A stretch of DNA of 64,000 bases from Chloroflexota bacterium (GTDB taxonomy: Bacteria; Chloroflexota; Anaerolineae; Anaerolineales; Villigracilaceae), in assembly GCA_016234555.1 (NCBI GenBank), contig JACRBJ010000086.1, positions 62,001 to 126,000 of the forward strand. The letters are read 5' to 3'. How positions within the stretch are numbered: position 1 is the first letter of the stretch; each line of letters begins with the position of its first letter. The notes beneath the pieces are model-generated. The model was not told the origin of the DNA. It did no database searches and was given only the letters and a program-made list of their open reading frames with translations. The translations under genes and the position numbers were made by a program. This document shows positions 18,782-27,566 of this stretch, piece by piece.

Positions 18782-21712
18782 TTAGGACGCGAGGCGTTCG
18801 GACTTCTCCTTTAGCGCCTGATATAAAACCAGCGCAGGGTGCAGTGCGTTTCGTTTTGTCCCTTGCTCGATCTGTTCGTGACAACTGACGCCAGCAGCGA
18901 CAATCAATGTATCTTCGCTTTGGGCGCGAACGGCGGGGAAAAGGGTCAGTTCGCCGATTTGCATGGAGAGGTCGTAGTGCTCGGCTTCGTAGCCGAAGGA
19001 ACCAGCCATGCCGCAGCAGCCCGAGCCAGCCTCCTGTACTTCGTAGCCGAGGAATGCCAGCAGTTCTTCGCTGTAGCGTGTGCCGATGAGAGCCTTTTGA
19101 TGACAATGTCCGTGCAGCAGAATTTTTCCGCTTTGGGGGCTGAACTTGCCTGCCAGATTTCCAGACTGCATTTCACGCCACATAAATTCTTCAAAGGTCA
19201 GCGCCTGCGCGGCGACTTGTTTGACGCGCTCATCTTTCGGGAGTAACGAAGCATTGTCTTCAATGAGCATGGAAATGTCGCTGGGTTCCAAGCCGACGAT
19301 GGGGATGTTTTGCGCGGCATACGGTGCGAGGATATTCAAGGCTTTCAGCGCTTTCTGGCGGGCGAGGGCTAGGTTGCCTTTCGAGAAGGCGGGACGCCCG
19401 AAGTCGTGTTCCTTCGGGACGATGACATCGTATCCGCAGGCTTCAAGGACATGGAAGGCGGCTTGGGCGATTTCGGGATGGTTGTGGTTGCGGGTCACGT
19501 CCACGATGAGAACGACAGACTTCGCGGAGCGGACTCGCTTTCGGCGGCGATAAAAGTCGTCGAAGGTGAATCGGGCAAAGGCGGGGAGAGTCCGCGCGGG
19601 AGCCAGCTTCAAGACGCGATTCATCATCCCGCGAATTAATCCAAGTTTCAAAACAAAATTTGCAAGCGGAGCCATCATGCCGCTGGCGAGTTTGCTCATG
19701 TCGCCAAAGTAGGAGAAGAAGCGCGAGCGTAGCGGCATGAAATGAGTCTTGTAAAACTGGTGGAGGTACTCGGCTTTGAGTTTCGCCATGTCCACCGATG
19801 AGGGACATTCGGTTTTGCAGGCTTTGCAACTGACGCACAGGTCGAGCGTGTCGTAGACGCCAGGCGCGGCGAAATCCATCTGCCCAGAAATGGCGGCGCG
19901 CAGGGCGTTGGCGCGTCCGCGGGTGCTGTGCTGTTCGTCGCGGGTGGCTTTGTAGGTTGGGCACATCGTCCCAGTTAAATTGCGGCAAATGGCGGTACCG
20001 TTGCACATTTCGACGGCGCGGTCGAAGCCTTCGGCGCCGAAGTCGAGCAGGGGTGTGAGCGGAATGGCGCGGTACGAAGCGCCGTAGCGCAGGTGGTCGG
20101 TCATGGCTGGCGCGTCCACAATGTCGCCAGGGTTGAAAATATTTTGCGGGTCGAAAATCCCCTTGACCTGCTTGAACAGCGCGTACATTTCGTCGCCGAA
20201 AAAGTGCGGGTTGAGCCAACTGCGCAGCCGCCCGTCGCCGTGTTCGCTGGAAAGAACGCCGCCATATTCCTTGAGCAGGTCGCCCGCGTAGGATACGATT
20301 TTCGGGAACTTGGCAATGTCGGCGGCGAGTTTGGCGTTGAGCATGTTATGGACGTGCAGACAACCCGCGCTGGCATGAGCGAAATATGAAATCTCGTGGT
20401 CGAGGTCTTGTTTGCAAAAGGCTTCGAGTTGCGTGATGTAATCGGCGAGGTGGGCGGGCGGCACAGCTGAGTCGTCCACGATTGCCAGCGGTTTGACATC
20501 GCCGCGCATGCCCATCAAAATTCCGAAGCCCGCCGTGCGCACCTTCCAAACCGTCTCGATGGCGGCGGGGTCGGTCAGGTTGATCGTGGCGGTCGAACGG
20601 ATATCATGCCGTTGCAAATGGCTGTTTAGGTTTTGCAACTTCGCTTCGAGTTCTGGCACGCTCTCGCCATAAAACTCGACGATGAGCACATTGTTCGGCT
20701 TGCCTTGAATAAACGTATCCATCATCCCCGAATAGTTCGGCGAGTTTTTGACCAGCGCCATGCTGTGGGCGTCAAGCATTTCAACGGCGCTGGGTCCGAC
20801 TTCGAGCATGGTCGGCACGGCGTCGAGCGAAGTCCGCAAGTCGTCAAAATGAACAACTGCCAGCGCGGTCATCTTCGGCGTTTCCACCAGGTTGAGCGTG
20901 ATTTCGGTGACGAAGCCCAGCGTGCCTTCGGAGCCGCAAATCAACCTGGCAAGGTTGAAGCGTTTGTCGTATTCCCAGCAGAAGGAGAAGCCTTCGCCGT
21001 CGGTCAGGCGGTCGAGGTTGTAGCCGCCACAGCGTCGCCAATGTGGCGGCGTACTTTGGCGGATGACTTCGAGATTATGCGGATCGCGAGTCAGCGCCAG
21101 CATTTTGCGGTAGATGTCCGCTTCGGACCCCGCCTGAGCCTGAATCTGTTCCAATTGGGCTTCGGACTTGGCTGAAAACTCCACCAGCGACCCGTCCGCC
21201 AGAATCACTTTTACCGCGAGGATGTGGTCAGCGGTCATGCCGTACAAAATCGAATGCGAGCCTGACGAGTTGTTGCCGACAATTCCGCCCAGCACGGCGC
21301 GCGTTCCGCTGGCGGGGTCGGGACCGTATTTCAGCCCGTAGGGTTTGAGGTGGGTGTTGAGTGAGGCGAGCACAACCCCAGGCTGGGCGCGAACCCACTT
21401 CTCGTCCGCGTTGACTTCGAGGATTTTGTTCAGGTGTGGGGTCGTGTCAATCACCAGCGCTTCGTTGACGGTTTGCCCCGCCATGCTGGTTCCGCCGCCG
21501 CGCGGCAGGATGGGAATGTGATACTTCGCCGCCAGCCGCACCGCCGTTTGAATTTCTTCCGTTGAGCGGGGGATGAACACCCCGAAGGGCTCCACCTGGT
21601 AGATGCTGGCGTCCGAACTGTACAGCACGCGGCTGATGTCGTCCGTTCGAACTTCGCCGCTGACGGATTGTTTTAGTTCATGCAGGAAGGTGTTTAGGTT
21701 GAGCGGGATCAT
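18782..21712 (-). CDS. FAD-linked oxidase with Fe-S and CCG domains (D-2-hydroxyacid / glycolate dehydrogenase type)
   Basis: 976 residues, YdiJ/Dld-like. An FAD-binding PCMH domain (about 25-240: PRGGGTSMAG, GGIVGNNSSGSHS) is followed by an FAD-oxidase C-terminal domain (about 260-540). Next is a [4Fe-4S] ferredoxin region (MCPTYKATRDE and CVSCKACKTECP) and a C-terminal cysteine-rich CCG domain (HCHQKALIG and GSGCCGMAGSFG). This order is that of single-chain 2-hydroxyacid dehydrogenases (D-lactate, D-2-hydroxyglutarate or glycolate) passing electrons to a membrane acceptor. The exact substrate is open. It stands alone, convergent with the Mrr gene. Confidence 0.85.
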   Translation of the reverse strand: MIPLNLNTFLHELKQSVSGEVRTDDISRVLYSSDASIYQVEPFGVFIPRSTEEIQTAVRLAAKYHIPILPRGGGTSMAGQTVNEALVIDTTPHLNKILEVNADEKWVRAQPGVVLASLNTHLKPYGLKYGPDPASGTRAVLGGIVGNNSSGSHSILYGMTADHILAVKVILADGSLVEFSAKSEAQLEQIQAQAGSEADIYRKMLALTRDPHNLEVIRQSTPPHWRRCGGYNLDRLTDGEGFSFCWEYDKRFNLARLICGSEGTLGFVTEITLNLVETPKMTALAVVHFDDLRTSLDAVPTMLEVGPSAVEMLDAHSMALVKNSPNYSGMMDTFIQGKPNNVLIVEFYGESVPELEAKLQNLNSHLQRHDIRSTATINLTDPAAIETVWKVRTAGFGILMGMRGDVKPLAIVDDSAVPPAHLADYITQLEAFCKQDLDHEISYFAHASAGCLHVHNMLNAKLAADIAKFPKIVSYAGDLLKEYGGVLSSEHGDGRLRSWLNPHFFGDEMYALFKQVKGIFDPQNIFNPGDIVDAPAMTDHLRYGASYRAIPLTPLLDFGAEGFDRAVEMCNGTAICRNLTGTMCPTYKATRDEQHSTRGRANALRAAISGQMDFAAPGVYDTLDLCVSCKACKTECPSSVDMAKLKAEYLHQFYKTHFMPLRSRFFSYFGDMSKLASGMMAPLANFVLKLGLIRGMMNRVLKLAPARTLPAFARFTFDDFYRRRKRVRSAKSVVLIVDVTRNHNHPEIAQAAFHVLEACGYDVIVPKEHDFGRPAFSKGNLALARQKALKALNILAPYAAQNIPIVGLEPSDISMLIEDNASLLPKDERVKQVAAQALTFEEFMWREMQSGNLAGKFSPQSGKILLHGHCHQKALIGTRYSEELLAFLGYEVQEAGSGCCGMAGSFGYEAEHYDLSMQIGELTLFPAVRAQSEDTLIVAAGVSCHEQIEQGTKRNALHPALVLYQALKEKSERLAS

Positions 21713-21819
21713 GGTTTACCTAATAACAGGGGTTTGCTTTGTCGGACTACGCCCTCCTCACAATGCCATATGCCTATGCATTTGACTTTGCTGCCAGCAC
21801 ATATCCTGAAAATAAAGGT

Positions 21820-22515
21820 TTATTTGGGTAGACCAGCAAACTTCTGTTTGAGTGTGGGGCTAAATTTAATTCCAGCCAACATCGGACGAATGAAAATCCC
21901 CGCGCCCAGAAGCAGCAACCCAATCCCAACCGCCGTCATGGAGGTGTTGAAAGCATCCGCGTAGTTGACCCCGCCCCAGGTGTGGGTGGAACCCATCGTG
22001 TATTGGATGGTCAGTGTGAACAGTCCCACCGCAATGGCAGCCGCGCCGCCCCCCTTTTTGCCCTCGCTGGATTTGGCTTTTGTGAAGTCCACGCCCTGCC
22101 AGATGGTTGGAATCTTGAAGAGGAGGAAGATGATGAGGGTGAAGAGCGTGGTGTAAACCACAGCATCCACCGGCATGGACTTGCCGCGCAACATACGTGA
22201 AACTTCCATATGACTGAAGCCGATTACAGTTCCCGCGAGCAATATATATAATGTGTCGCTGTAGGCTTTTTCCATGCCTTTGATGAGCATCACAGTCGCG
22301 CGGATACCCATTATGCCGAGCGCGATACCTATCAACACGAATAGAATATACAGCCATCGGTATGGAGCAAGTGCCGCCATGCTTTCGTACTTGGTCGGGA
22401 ACAATGCTGCGCAGGTGGTGCCGATTCCGCCAAGGAGGGTGAATCCGCCAGTGAGCGCCATCAACATGATGCCGATGAAACGTAGAAGCTTTGAGAAGAA
22501 GCTGTTTGAGGACAT
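21820..22515 (-). CDS. Multi-pass membrane protein of unknown function
   Basis: 231 residues with five to six hydrophobic helices (FIGIMLMALTGGFTLLGGIGT, LYILFVLIGIALGIMGIRA, VVYTTLFTLIIFLLF and two more). No named family recognised. The frame is open to 22635, but the ATG at 22515 has AGGAG in front and begins the hydrophobic protein, so the earlier part is read as leader. It is the last gene of the minus-strand membrane-protein run. Confidence 0.65.
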   Translation of the reverse strand: MSSNSFFSKLLRFIGIMLMALTGGFTLLGGIGTTCAALFPTKYESMAALAPYRWLYILFVLIGIALGIMGIRATVMLIKGMEKAYSDTLYILLAGTVIGFSHMEVSRMLRGKSMPVDAVVYTTLFTLIIFLLFKIPTIWQGVDFTKAKSSEGKKGGGAAAIAVGLFTLTIQYTMGSTHTWGGVNYADAFNTSMTAVGIGLLLLGAGIFIRPMLAGIKFSPTLKQKFAGLPK

Positions 22516-22536
22516 GTGAGACTCCTTTGTAGAAAG

Positions 22537-22567
22537 GCTCTGTCGGGGGCCTAGCCCCCGACAGAGC
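22537..22567. repeat. 14-bp perfect inverted repeat (hairpin)
   Basis: Arms GCTCTGTCGGGGGC and its exact complement around a CTA loop. It lies between the DUF423 gene and the downstream membrane protein gene. A run of seven A follows on the plus strand, so there is no U-tract after the hairpin in the direction of the flanking genes. It is more likely a processing or repeat element than a terminator. Confidence 0.7.
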
Positions 22568-22588
22568 AAAAAAACGTGACCTGCGAAG

Positions 22589-22960
22589 TTAACCTTTCCA
22601 TGCGGCGATTGCGAGCAACACCCAGCCGAGGACAAATGCCACGCCGCCCAATGGGGTGATGTATCCCAATCTCAGACTGCTGAAAGACATGATGTACAAA
22701 CTGCCGGAGAAGAGCGCGGTACCTGCCACAAATGACCAGCCAGCGGCGTTGAGCAATCCCGCCTGGGATGCCCAGCGGGTCAGCGCCCACGCGACGACAA
22801 ACAACGCCAGCGCATGGTACATGTTGTAACGGGCGGCTTTTTCCATCCAACCGAGTTGTTGCTCGGTCATAAATTTGGTTGCGGCGTGCGCAGCGAACGC
22901 ACCAAACGAGACGGAGACAGCGGCGAGAATTGCGCCAAGTGAGAAGAAAACGTTGGTCAT
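22589..22960 (-). CDS. DUF423 family membrane protein
   Basis: 123 residues, four transmembrane helices. It shows the family pattern: LGAILAAVSVSFGAFAAHAA at the N-terminus, the YNMYHALALF motif in the second helix and G.LFSGSLYI..F in the third. The function of this widespread family (E. coli YgdD) is unknown. The start overlaps the previous stop by 4 bp (ATGA), so it is translationally coupled to the gene upstream. Confidence 0.85.
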   Translation of the reverse strand: MTNVFFSLGAILAAVSVSFGAFAAHAATKFMTEQQLGWMEKAARYNMYHALALFVVAWALTRWASQAGLLNAAGWSFVAGTALFSGSLYIMSFSSLRLGYITPLGGVAFVLGWVLLAIAAWKG

Positions 22961-23406
22961 GCTTTTATGAATCCATGCTGAAGTTTGAGCCGCCGTACCC
23001 GCAGACCGATGCCGCCGAGCCGTCCGAACATGATTCCCATGATCGCCGCCATGATGAAATCCGCTTCAGGGGTGAAGGGCGGAATGCGCCCGATGATGAG
23101 CTTGGCAATGACGAGGAACCAGATTAGGAAGAGGTAGAATTTGTCGAGCGAGAGGGTGACTGCTCCAAGGCCCACATCCGCTTTCATCGGGACGATGAGG
23201 CTGAGCAGGAAGCCAAGCGGGATGAAGGAGACGAACACCAGGGCAACCCATTCCCACTTGAAATATCCATGCCCGACATCGCGGAAAAAGTAAACGAAAA
23301 AGATGGCGGAAAACTGAACGAACAGAAATGCCCGCAGCCAGATTTTGTAGCGGCTTTTCTTCATCTCGTCGCGCAGGGATTTGAGGAAAGGGGAAATTTT
23401 ATCCAT
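22957..23406 (-). CDS. Membrane protein of unknown function
   Basis: 149 residues. A basic cytoplasmic N-terminus (MDKISPFLKSLRDEMKKSRYK) is followed by about four helices. No family recognised. It overlaps its neighbours by 8 bp upstream and 4 bp downstream, so it is a real operon member despite the lack of known relatives. Confidence 0.6.
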   Translation of the reverse strand: MDKISPFLKSLRDEMKKSRYKIWLRAFLFVQFSAIFFVYFFRDVGHGYFKWEWVALVFVSFIPLGFLLSLIVPMKADVGLGAVTLSLDKFYLFLIWFLVIAKLIIGRIPPFTPEADFIMAAIMGIMFGRLGGIGLRVRRLKLQHGFIKA

Positions 23407-24004
23407 ACCCGAATCCTACCACGAAGCACAGGGTCATCAGAAAGAGGATGACAGGCAGGATTTTGAGGATGAAATCCTTCGAAAGGATGGGTCTGCCCGC
23501 TTTGAGGAAGGAGAGTGCCAGTCCGCCCAGACCAATCAACGCGCCGCCGACGCCGACGAGAGAGAACAATGGGTTGGTCACTTCTTGAATTGAGAGGACG
23601 ATGGGCAGTAGGAAGATCGTCATGCCTGCAATGCCGTGGACGATGGCAATCACAAAGGTGGGAGTCTTGTCCGGCGCGGGGCGAACGCGGGTCAAGGTTA
23701 CGGCGAGAAAACCCACAATGGCGAAGATCAGGTACGGGGTTCGCAGCGAAGCGAGATGCTGCCAGACGAGTCCCGTTGCCAGGCTGAGGGGAATAATCGT
23801 CGAAACGATCACCACGGCTGGAGAATCCAAAACTTCAAATCCCCAGATGATGAGCAGAATCCCCGCGACCAGCAGGACGCCGAAACTGATGGTGTAGGCG
23901 ATGATGGGGATGGTGGAGAAACCGTCAATACCAGTCGAGATTTGATACGCGGCGAAGATGCCTGTGAGCAAAAGCAGAACGCGGGCGAGAGGAGACATTT
24001 TCAT
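23399..24004 (-). CDS. Six-helix membrane protein, paralogue of the protein at 27567-28193
   Basis: 201 residues, about six transmembrane helices. It shares a scaffold with the second membrane protein at 27567-28193: a LLLLTG..AAY-like first helix, HGIAGM.IFL in the middle, GVGG.LIGLGG.AL.F and a closing LFLMT..F..GFG. Function unknown. The frame is open upstream to 24232, but that part runs through the haem O synthase end and a palindrome. ATG codons at 24004 and 23998 begin the hydrophobic protein. The paralogy suggests a membrane component associated with the oxidase-like locus. Confidence 0.65.
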   Translation of the reverse strand: MKMSPLARVLLLLTGIFAAYQISTGIDGFSTIPIIAYTISFGVLLVAGILLIIWGFEVLDSPAVVIVSTIIPLSLATGLVWQHLASLRTPYLIFAIVGFLAVTLTRVRPAPDKTPTFVIAIVHGIAGMTIFLLPIVLSIQEVTNPLFSLVGVGGALIGLGGLALSFLKAGRPILSKDFILKILPVILFLMTLCFVVGFGYG

Positions 24005-24017
24005 GGTAGTTTTTTGG

Positions 24018-24041
24018 AGTCCGACGGCTTGCCGTCGGACT
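24018..24041. repeat. Palindromic element, TCCGaCGGCTTGCCGtCGGA core
   Basis: Perfect 11-bp arms around TT. An outer stem (TGGAGTCC at 24015-24022 and its complement at 24059-24066) encloses this and a second imperfect hairpin, giving a cruciform-like fold. The core recurs at 43692-43711 with one compensated pair. Confidence 0.65.
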
Positions 24042-24069
24042 GCCAACAGCAAGCTGCTGGACTCCAGAA

Positions 24070-24954
24070 TTAAATTACTTCCAGCACAACCAGGATCATC
24101 GCCGCCAGCATGTAAATGGAGGCGTATTTGAACAATCCAAAGTTGACGCGCTCGGACGGTTTGAAGGTGATGGCGAACGCCAGCATCAGCAAGCCAGCGG
24201 AGAGTACGCCGAGCAGACGGAGAAATCCCCATTGCATGCCGATGCCGTAGCCTGCAACGATCATTGCTGCCGCAGCCAGCACGGACGAAATGGCGATGGT
24301 GGCGCGGGTGGCTTCCAGCCCATAGGTCGAGGGGAAGGTCGGCACACAGGCAGAGGCGTAGTCTTTTGCGAATTTCATGCTAAAGGTCAGGGTGTGGGTG
24401 GGAATCCAAAGCAGGACGCCCAACGCCAGCATAACGCCAACCCAATCTATCGCGCCAAGTCCAAGAGCGCGTCCCGCGAGAATGGGCATGGCTCCTGAAA
24501 TGCCGCCCCAAACGATGCTCCAGCAGGTGCGACGTTTGAGCCAGATGCTGTAGACCACCACGTCGAAGAACAAGCCTGCGAATACAACCAGCCCGTAGAG
24601 CGCATCCATCGCCACCGCCCAACCGACGCCGACAACCGAGAGCAGTAAGCCAACGCGTAGGACTTCTTTTCCGTCAACCAATCCCGCTGAAGTGGCGCGC
24701 TTTTGTGTGCGTCCCATCTTGGCGTCGATGTCACGATCCCACCACATGTTGAGGATGGTGCTGCCTGCGATGGAGAGGAACAAACTCAGCGATAACCCAA
24801 GCATGGTTGGGATGCTAAAAATGGGACAGCGTGCGCTCATGTAGCCGGCGAGACCTGTTGCGAGTAACAGACCCGATTGCAGCGGCTTGGTCAGCGACCA
24901 GTAATAATTGATTTTGGATTTTGGATTTTGGATTGACGATTGGGTGGTGGTCAT
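24070..24954 (-). CDS. ctaB: Protoheme IX farnesyltransferase (haem O synthase)
   Basis: 294 residues of the UbiA prenyltransferase family, about nine helices. The first Asp-rich motif is NMWWDRDIDAKMGRTQKR and the second region KFAKDYASACVPTFPSTYG. Together with GGISGAMPILAG these are diagnostic for CtaB/CyoE, which attaches farnesyl to haem B to make haem O for haem-copper oxidases. Start supported by AGGAG. The first 17 residues are encoded by an A/T-rich repeat (QSSIQNPKSKI), so the N-terminus is repeat-derived. It lies just downstream of the oxidase-like gene pair, consistent with supplying its haem. Confidence 0.9.
   Translation of the reverse strand: MTTTQSSIQNPKSKINYYWSLTKPLQSGLLLATGLAGYMSARCPIFSIPTMLGLSLSLFLSIAGSTILNMWWDRDIDAKMGRTQKRATSAGLVDGKEVLRVGLLLSVVGVGWAVAMDALYGLVVFAGLFFDVVVYSIWLKRRTCWSIVWGGISGAMPILAGRALGLGAIDWVGVMLALGVLLWIPTHTLTFSMKFAKDYASACVPTFPSTYGLEATRATIAISSVLAAAAMIVAGYGIGMQWGFLRLLGVLSAGLLMLAFAITFKPSERVNFGLFKYASIYMLAAMILVVLEVI
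24910..24942. repeat. A/T-rich GATTTTGG repeat at the 5' end of ctaB
   Basis: Three near-identical GATTTTG units followed by GATTGACGATTG, which is also present at 3712-3724. It lies inside the reading frame, where it encodes the SSIQNPKSKI segment. A short variant (ATTTGGATTTTGGA) appears at about 43677-43690 between genes. Confidence 0.65.
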
Positions 24955-25045
24955 TCGATGCTCCTAAAAGTAAACACGTAAACAAGAATACAAGTAAATA
25001 GGTTGGAAGTATAACTGCGTACCTGTCTATGTGTCTACCTGTGTG

Positions 25046-25966
25046 CTACCTCGCACAGCGGAAGCCGACGCCAGGGCTGAAGTAGGTGGGCGTGGCATTG
25101 TTACGAACCCACAGGCGCAAGTCCATATCGTAGGTATCCTTCGAGCCGCCGCGCATGAAACGGTAGTGCATTCCTTCGTAGACATTCCCTGTCCATTGCC
25201 AGACGTTGCCAGCCATGTCGTACAAGCCGTAGGGGGAGGCGGCGTCAAGGGTCTGATAGCCGTCGTAGTTTTTGCCGTTGTAGAAGCCGACGGGGCTGGT
25301 GCGCGAGCCGACGGAATTCATATCCTCGAACGGGTCGCGGCTGGAATAGAAGTTGGCATTCTCACGCAGGATTTCCTCGCCCCAAGGGAAGGGACGCTCA
25401 TCATCTGAACCACGTCCGGCCTTTTCCCATTCCATTTCAGTGGGCAGACGCCACCCGTTGTAGTCACAGTAGCCCCACGAGCCAAACCAGGTGACATTGG
25501 TCATCGGGTGATTTTCGTAGCCAGGTTGCGCCGTGAAGGTCGAACCGTCGAATTTGATTCTCTGCGATGGGTCATCCAACGGAATGAAGAGCCAGTCGCC
25601 AGCCTTGATCTCCTCCTCGTGCTTGACACCACGGAATTCGTCGCCTGGGTAAAAGCCGACGACTTTTTCGCCGTCCAGTTTGACATAGCCATCGGCGAAA
25701 GCCGCGTTGAGGAAGTCTGCATATTGGGCGGCGGTCACGTCGGTAATCATGATTTCGTAGGCTTCGGTGGATTCAATATCTTCATGCTGACCGAAATAAA
25801 ATTCACCAGCGGGGATTTGCGCCCACGAGTTCGAGTCAACGCCCGTGTCGAAGGTGGGGATGGAGGCGTTGAGGTCAACGGGGGTGCAGGAAGAAAGGAG
25901 AACGATCATCCCGCATAGCGCAAGAATTCGCCATCTGATATTCGTTTCAAAAATCCGCTGCTTCAT
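25046..25966 (-). CDS. FGE/SUMF1-domain lipoprotein
   Basis: 306 residues. An N-terminal signal with lipobox (IVLLSSC, Cys about residue 27) is followed by a formylglycine-generating-enzyme-like domain: IPAGEFYFGQ, TDVTAAQYADFLNA, MTNVTWFGSWGYCDYNGWRLPTEMEWEKAGRG, FPWGEE, GLYDMAGNVWQWTGN, RGGS and a closing GFRCAR. Such domains occur in sulfatase-activating enzymes, but also in many secreted proteins with other roles, including haem or copper locus accessories. Its start overlaps the oxidase-like gene by 4 bp (ATGA) behind a strong GGAGGTGA. It is therefore tightly coupled to that protein and probably acts beside it on the outer membrane face. Confidence 0.85.
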   Translation of the reverse strand: MKQRIFETNIRWRILALCGMIVLLSSCTPVDLNASIPTFDTGVDSNSWAQIPAGEFYFGQHEDIESTEAYEIMITDVTAAQYADFLNAAFADGYVKLDGEKVVGFYPGDEFRGVKHEEEIKAGDWLFIPLDDPSQRIKFDGSTFTAQPGYENHPMTNVTWFGSWGYCDYNGWRLPTEMEWEKAGRGSDDERPFPWGEEILRENANFYSSRDPFEDMNSVGSRTSPVGFYNGKNYDGYQTLDAASPYGLYDMAGNVWQWTGNVYEGMHYRFMRGGSKDTYDMDLRLWVRNNATPTYFSPGVGFRCAR

Positions 25967-27438
25967 TGGTTCACCTCCTGCGCGAGTTCCTGTTCAATTT
26001 CTTCATTCCAGCGTCCTTTGTTCTTGAAGAGGTCTGTCAGACGATAAACCAATAACACGGCGAGAATCACCAGCAACATGCCGAGACCGAAGTCGATGGC
26101 ATACATTAGCCCGTTGACCAGCGGTTGTTGTTCGGCTTCGCTAATGAAGAGACGCTTCATCTCGAATATTGTCACCGCCCCGAAGGCGATGTCCGAAAGG
26201 ATGATGATGCTCCAACCGTACCACTGGCGCAGTTTGCCCTTGAAACCGTTCATGTCGCCGTAATACATCAGGATGATGGTGGCAACGATGGCGGAGAGGA
26301 CATGCCAATGTCCCGTCAATTCGATGCGTTCCTCGCGGGCGGGCCAGACGCGGAAGATTTCGTCGAGTTTGACCGCCATGAAGATTCCGATTCCGCTGGT
26401 GGTGAAGTTCATGAAGAGCATCTGCCAGGTGGGACCAAACTTCAGCGGGTCACGCAGCAGGGCGCTGATCTTTTGCCCGAAGGTGGGTTTGACGATGTGC
26501 GCCGTCCCGTCCTTGATAAGTTTGCCCCAACTCCAGATGAGCAGGAGCAGGGCGGCAAACATGGAAGGGGTCGCGCCGACATAGATGATCATGTGCGCCA
26601 CGGGTTCGAGCGGAGTGACCACACCCCATACGCCGAGGTTCAGCACGATGGTCCCCAAAATCATCAATGGCATGGCAAATTTGTGCAGAATGCCCTTGAA
26701 GTTTAGCCAGCGCCCGATGATCAGGGTAATCATGACGCAAATCAACGCCAGCATAATATGCAGGTGCCCGATGACGGAGAATTCCATCGTGGTCTTTTCG
26801 GGATACCGAATCACGTTCTCAGCGAGGAACACTTCGAAGCCGTTGCCGAAGTATGAGCCTGGGACTGCTCCAAACAAAGCCGAAATGACGGTGGTGACGG
26901 CGGTGGCGAAAAACGCTACGCGTTCCAGATCAAGTCCGCTTTTGGTGTGGGCGTAGTCTTTATCAGTGATGTAGTATTCCTTGTTCCAGGGATACAGTGC
27001 CACGCAAAGCATCAGTCCCGCAAAGAAGATCAGCGACAGACCTGTAATGTACAGTCCGTGAAATGCCCAATTCCGCCCGAAGTAAGCGAAACCCATGCCG
27101 AAGACCATAGTCAGGATATAGCCGACGGTGATGATGGCATTGATGGCGGTCTTGAAGAAAGCTTTCATCTTCAACAAGCCAGTGATCATGTAGGTTTCGA
27201 TGGCGACCATTGCCATGGCAATCGAGTGATACAGGATGATGATGCGCCCTTCGCGTTCCGCCTGTACGATCTTCATGCCGAGTAGTTTGATGACGACCTC
27301 GCGCACACCCATCTCAGCCATGGGTCCCGACAACATGCCCCAGATGGCGGTGACGATGGCAACCATGGAAATCGCCACCAGGATCAGGCCCTTGGTGGAG
27401 TTGAAAAGGTAATTGAAACGGTCTTTGACAAATTGCAT
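25963..27438 (-). CDS. Probable haem-copper-oxidase-like membrane protein (NorB/CcoN-related, divergent)
   Basis: 491 residues, about twelve transmembrane helices, with His in places that recall haem-copper oxidases: His71 in YHSIAMAM (helix II-like), His225/His227 in GHLHIML, His282 in PVAHMIIYVGATPSMF, and His377/His379 in TGHWHVLSA (helix X-like HxH for the two haems). The canonical HPEVY and HH motifs are not seen, so it is either a divergent NO-reductase/oxidase-like subunit or another haem protein. Supporting context: haem O synthase lies two genes downstream, a lipoprotein is translationally coupled to it, and the promoter has an Fnr-like box. The family call is moderate; the gene itself is certain. 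Confidence 0.55.
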   Translation of the reverse strand: MQFVKDRFNYLFNSTKGLILVAISMVAIVTAIWGMLSGPMAEMGVREVVIKLLGMKIVQAEREGRIIILYHSIAMAMVAIETYMITGLLKMKAFFKTAINAIITVGYILTMVFGMGFAYFGRNWAFHGLYITGLSLIFFAGLMLCVALYPWNKEYYITDKDYAHTKSGLDLERVAFFATAVTTVISALFGAVPGSYFGNGFEVFLAENVIRYPEKTTMEFSVIGHLHIMLALICVMITLIIGRWLNFKGILHKFAMPLMILGTIVLNLGVWGVVTPLEPVAHMIIYVGATPSMFAALLLLIWSWGKLIKDGTAHIVKPTFGQKISALLRDPLKFGPTWQMLFMNFTTSGIGIFMAVKLDEIFRVWPAREERIELTGHWHVLSAIVATIILMYYGDMNGFKGKLRQWYGWSIIILSDIAFGAVTIFEMKRLFISEAEQQPLVNGLMYAIDFGLGMLLVILAVLLVYRLTDLFKNKGRWNEEIEQELAQEVNQ

Positions 27439-27471
27439 AGGAAGTACTCCCAGATGAATTTAGCCTGCCTA

Positions 27472-27514
27472 AAAATACCACAAGTCAGGCTGTGTGTCTT
27501 TGACAAAAGACAAA
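27472..27514 (-). promoter_or_regulatory. Crp/Fnr class II-type promoter of the oxidase-like gene
   Basis: On the minus strand TTTGTC-TTTT-GTCAAA (27514-27499), then 21 nt, then TATTTT (27477-27472) as -10. A 16-bp box ending 21 bp before the -10 places its centre at -41.5, the class II activator position. The start codon lies about 33 nt below the -10, with GGGAG in between. Confidence 0.55.
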
Positions 27515-27528
27515 TGATTGCAAAAGCC

Positions 27529-27561
27529 AGACTTCGGAAGTCTCGAAGACTTCCGAAGTCT
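27529..27561. repeat. 15-bp inverted repeat AGACTTCGGAAGTCT
   Basis: Perfect arms around a CGA loop. Each arm is itself nearly self-complementary. A single arm recurs at 28218-28232, between the next promoter and its gene. Confidence 0.75.
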
Positions 27562-27566
27562 TATCA

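Noticed and set aside
22537-22567. Hairpin read as an intrinsic terminator
   Set aside because: In the direction of the flanking minus-strand genes the T-run precedes the hairpin and none follows; kept as a repeat only.
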